Positions 5,876 to 7,279 of a stretch of DNA of 7,279 nucleotides are shown in pieces (position 1 is the first letter of the stretch; each line of letters opens with the position of its first letter). Location of the stretch: contig QHXL01000232.1 in NCBI GenBank assembly GCA_003222935.1, positions 12,898-20,176 on the forward strand, given 5' to 3'. The DNA is from Acidobacteriota bacterium (GTDB lineage Bacteria > Acidobacteriota > Blastocatellia > Pyrinomonadales > Pyrinomonadaceae). The notes below the pieces were generated by a model. It was not told the origin of the DNA and searched no databases. It saw only the letters and a program-made list of their open reading frames with translations. The translations under genes were made by a program, and so were the position numbers.

Positions 5876-6502
5876 CTAAAGCATATCGGACAAATTAATA
5901 ACTCTCTCGATCGCAGATCGTGATACTGCTCCCTCACGGATTAACTTCGGCGGGGTCTGCATGATGTCGAGCACGGTCGATGGCTCGGTAACATTCACTT
6001 CACCACCATCAATGATCAAATCGACGCCAGTCGGAAAATAAGACTGCACCTCAGCCGCGTTCTTTGCCGGTTCCTTTGTGGCGGGATTCGCGCTCGTAGC
6101 CGTCAACACTCCGCCACACTCACGCACAAACTGTCTCACGCTTTCATCATTCGGCAAACGCAAACCCACGGTGCTACTTCCAGCAGTGATGTCTTGAGAA
6201 AGGACATCGTTGGCGGGAACAATAATGGTCAAAGGCCCCGGCCACAATTCTGTCGTAACCCTTTCAAATAATTGCGGCGGTTGGGCCATCAATCGGTTAA
6301 CAACGGAGGAATCGGCTACCAGCAACAGAATTGGCTTGCCTTCTTCCCTACCCTTCAACACCTTGATTCGTCGTACCGCATCAGGATTGAGTGGATCGAC
6401 GCCCAGTCCGTAGAAAGTATCGGTACGAAAAGCAATCAAGCCGCCATTTGAAATTATCCTGGCGGCAAGTCTGCGTGTTTCGACACTGTCTGGACGAATC
6501 AT
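5876..6502 (-). CDS. L-threonylcarbamoyladenylate synthase, TsaC/YwlC (Sua5-YrdC) type
   Basis: This enzyme makes threonylcarbamoyl-AMP from Thr, bicarbonate and ATP, the first step of the universal t6A37 modification of ANN-decoding tRNAs; TsaB/D/E complete the step in the cytoplasm. The 208-aa protein is a single YrdC domain without the C-terminal Sua5 domain. Visible motifs: GGLIAFRTDTFYGLGVD (20-36), KVLKGREEGKPILLL (47-61) with the Lys50/Arg52 binding residues, ELWPGPLTIIVP (85-96), VGLRLP (112-117), TSANP (136-140), EPSTVLDI (173-180) and LIREGAVS (187-194). ATG is at 6500-6502; AAGAGG (6519-6514) and AAGG (6510-6507) are its possible ribosome sites. It starts 15 nt after the SBP stop, so both share a transcript. 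The last residues, LSDML, and the stop TAG lie within the outer arm of the intergenic palindrome, so the C-terminus may be element-derived. Confidence 0.95.
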   Translation of the reverse strand: MIRPDSVETRRLAARIISNGGLIAFRTDTFYGLGVDPLNPDAVRRIKVLKGREEGKPILLLVADSSVVNRLMAQPPQLFERVTTELWPGPLTIIVPANDVLSQDITAGSSTVGLRLPNDESVRQFVRECGGVLTATSANPATKEPAKNAAEVQSYFPTGVDLIIDGGEVNVTEPSTVLDIMQTPPKLIREGAVSRSAIERVINLSDML

Positions 6503-6506
6503 TGTG

Positions 6507-6519
6507 CCTTGATCCTCTT
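6507..6519 (-). promoter_or_regulatory. Ribosome-binding region of the tsaC-like gene
   Basis: On the minus strand AAGAGG overlaps the TAA stop of the upstream SBP gene and stands 11 nt before the ATG; a second weak AAGG stands 4 nt before it. The overlap with the preceding stop suggests translational coupling within the operon. Confidence 0.45.
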
Positions 6520-7279
6520 AAGGTTTCTTTTCCACCCAAGTGGTATCAACCCGGGTTCGCTTTAGCGACGGCGCATCCAGAATATTTGCATCGAAGCTTG
6601 AAACGTAAGGCTTCACCATCGCGTACGACGACGCAAAGTAAATGGGCATTGCCTTCAGTTCTTTTAGCGCCTGCTCTTCTGACTCCACAGTCGGCATTAA
6701 CGCATCACTCGGATTCAGGGACTGAGGCTTTGACGGATCGGGTGGTCCGGATTGTAAGAGACTCACCGTAGTCGTAGTTGAATCGAAGATCACTCGAAGA
6801 TTAGTCAACTCATCCGTCGTCTGCATTACCATGCCTCGACGCACAACATCGTAATCGCCGGCCTTTATTCCCGCTTCGTATTCATCCCAATTCCTGATCA
6901 CAATTTCCGTATCAATATTTAGCGCAGACTTCCACATCGAGGCGATCGCCTCAGCCACGATGCGCTGCTGTTCATTTCGATTGATAAGCAAATGAATCAC
7001 CGGAAAACCTTCACCATTGGGAAAACCCGCTTGAGCAAACAGCTCACGGGCGCGTTTCACATCCAGCTCCAGCAACTCCGTCTTGTCGACTACAGGCTTC
7101 GCTTCCGACACCATCTCGGGAAGAAACTTACCGGCAGGTTGCGTGGCGCCACCGAGGTGGTCCCGGCTGACTCTTTCTCGATCGATTGCAATTGCCAGCG
7201 CTTCACGAACGCGAACATCGTCGAACGGCTCGCGCTGCGCGTTGAATTTGTAGTAGGTAAGAGCGCCAAAGGTCGACCG
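6518..7279 (-). CDS. Second ABC-type solute-binding protein, SBP family 5 (5' end off window)
   Basis: The frame runs open to the right edge, so the Met at 7112-7114 is internal. The visible 253 residues begin RSTFGALTYYKFNAQREPFD and are the C-terminal lobe of a DppA/OppA-like receptor. The hallmark DDVRVREALAIAIDRERV is followed by a K-x-RARELFAQAGFPNGEGFP segment (the usual A-x-x-LL-x-EAGF-x-DG equivalent), IVAEAIASMWKSALNIDTEI and a closing VSSFDANILDAPSLKRTRVDTTWVEKK. The N-terminal lobe and any signal peptide are outside the window, so lipidation cannot be judged. It differs clearly in sequence from the SBP at 3908-5485 while sharing the fold, so the two are paralogues rather than a recent duplication. 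The tsaC-like gene follows 15 nt after its stop TAA (6518-6520). Ligand unknown; a peptide is the family default. Confidence 0.93.
   Translation of the reverse strand, partial: RSTFGALTYYKFNAQREPFDDVRVREALAIAIDRERVSRDHLGGATQPAGKFLPEMVSEAKPVVDKTELLELDVKRARELFAQAGFPNGEGFPVIHLLINRNEQQRIVAEAIASMWKSALNIDTEIVIRNWDEYEAGIKAGDYDVVRRGMVMQTTDELTNLRVIFDSTTTTVSLLQSGPPDPSKPQSLNPSDALMPTVESEEQALKELKAMPIYFASSYAMVKPYVSSFDANILDAPSLKRTRVDTTWVEKKP

Larger units (their letters stand above)
5493..5892. repeat. ~400-bp imperfect palindrome filling the convergent intergenic region
   Basis: No gene is supported from 5486 to 5875; this structure fills it. Paired blocks from outside in: 5493-5506 with 5879-5892 (14 bp, perfect); 5602-5608 with 5872-5878; 5615-5648 with 5830-5863 (34 nt, one mismatch, AAAACTCTCATTCTCCCCG type); and 5674-5690 with 5789-5805 (17 nt, one mismatch, TTTCAACGGTTT type). 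Spacers between the last two blocks are 25 and 24 nt. Each arm has its own small hairpins: CCCCGTGC-TTCA-GCTCGGGG (5629-5648), CCCCGAGC-TAAA-GCACGGGG (5830-5849), and AACCGTT-GA-AACGGTT (5790-5805). The left arm carries a 95-nt extra segment. The unpaired centre, 5691-5788, contains one further hairpin. The sequence differs from the RAYT-flanking palindromes, so it belongs to another REP-like family. A bidirectional transcription stop for the two converging operons is plausible, but no stem is followed by a U-run. Confidence 0.88.

Noticed and set aside
5719..5937. Minus-strand 72-codon frame across the palindrome
   Set aside because: It runs through palindrome arms and the end of the tsaC-like gene in another frame and has no domain-like features.
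7112..7114. ATG as start of the rightmost minus-strand gene
   Set aside because: The frame stays open to 7279 and the upstream residues carry the family-5 hallmark VRVREALAIAIDRE, so the gene begins outside the window.

Overview
The window looks like a chromosomal segment of a free-living Gram-negative-type bacterium of moderate GC content. Housekeeping genes (mutS, a nagZ-like glycosidase, a tsaC/ywlC-type tRNA-modification gene) sit among lipoprotein solute-binding proteins and palindromic REP-type elements. The gene style and the RAYT/REP content would fit Acidobacteriota (Blastocatellia-like). That assignment is an impression from the sequence and was not tested.

Layout. Positions 1-1625 (+) hold the C-terminal two thirds of DNA mismatch repair ATPase MutS, cut by the left edge. 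Positions about 1636-2660 form a roughly 1-kb mobile unit: a REP-associated tyrosine transposase (RAYT, HUH/Y1 type) between two near-identical long palindromes that lie in opposite orientation. The RAYT coding frame is intact through its catalytic residues. A 37-bp tandem duplication at the N-terminus, however, has put the well-supported start (Shine-Dalgarno plus GTG at 1831) out of frame with the body.

Positions 2766-5485 (+) are a two-gene operon: a GH3 beta-N-acetylhexosaminidase (NagZ-like) overlapping by 4 nt a family-5 extracellular solute-binding lipoprotein (SBP). Positions 5486-5875 carry no gene. Together with the last codons of the next gene they form an imperfect palindrome of about 400 bp, 5493-5892, whose left arm is interrupted by a 95-nt insert. 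Positions 5876-7279 (-) are a second operon read toward the first: a second family-5 SBP (5' end off the window) followed after 15 nt by an L-threonylcarbamoyladenylate synthase of the TsaC/YwlC type.

How the parts may work together: NagZ plus a peptide-binding SBP suggests cell-wall (muropeptide) or peptide recycling, but this is inference from adjacency. The strongest unexplained signals are the palindromes. One pair defines the RAYT unit. A different, longer one fills the whole gap between the converging operons and even supplies the last codons and stop of the tsaC-like gene. I found no CRISPR array, tRNA, rRNA or recognisable riboswitch.
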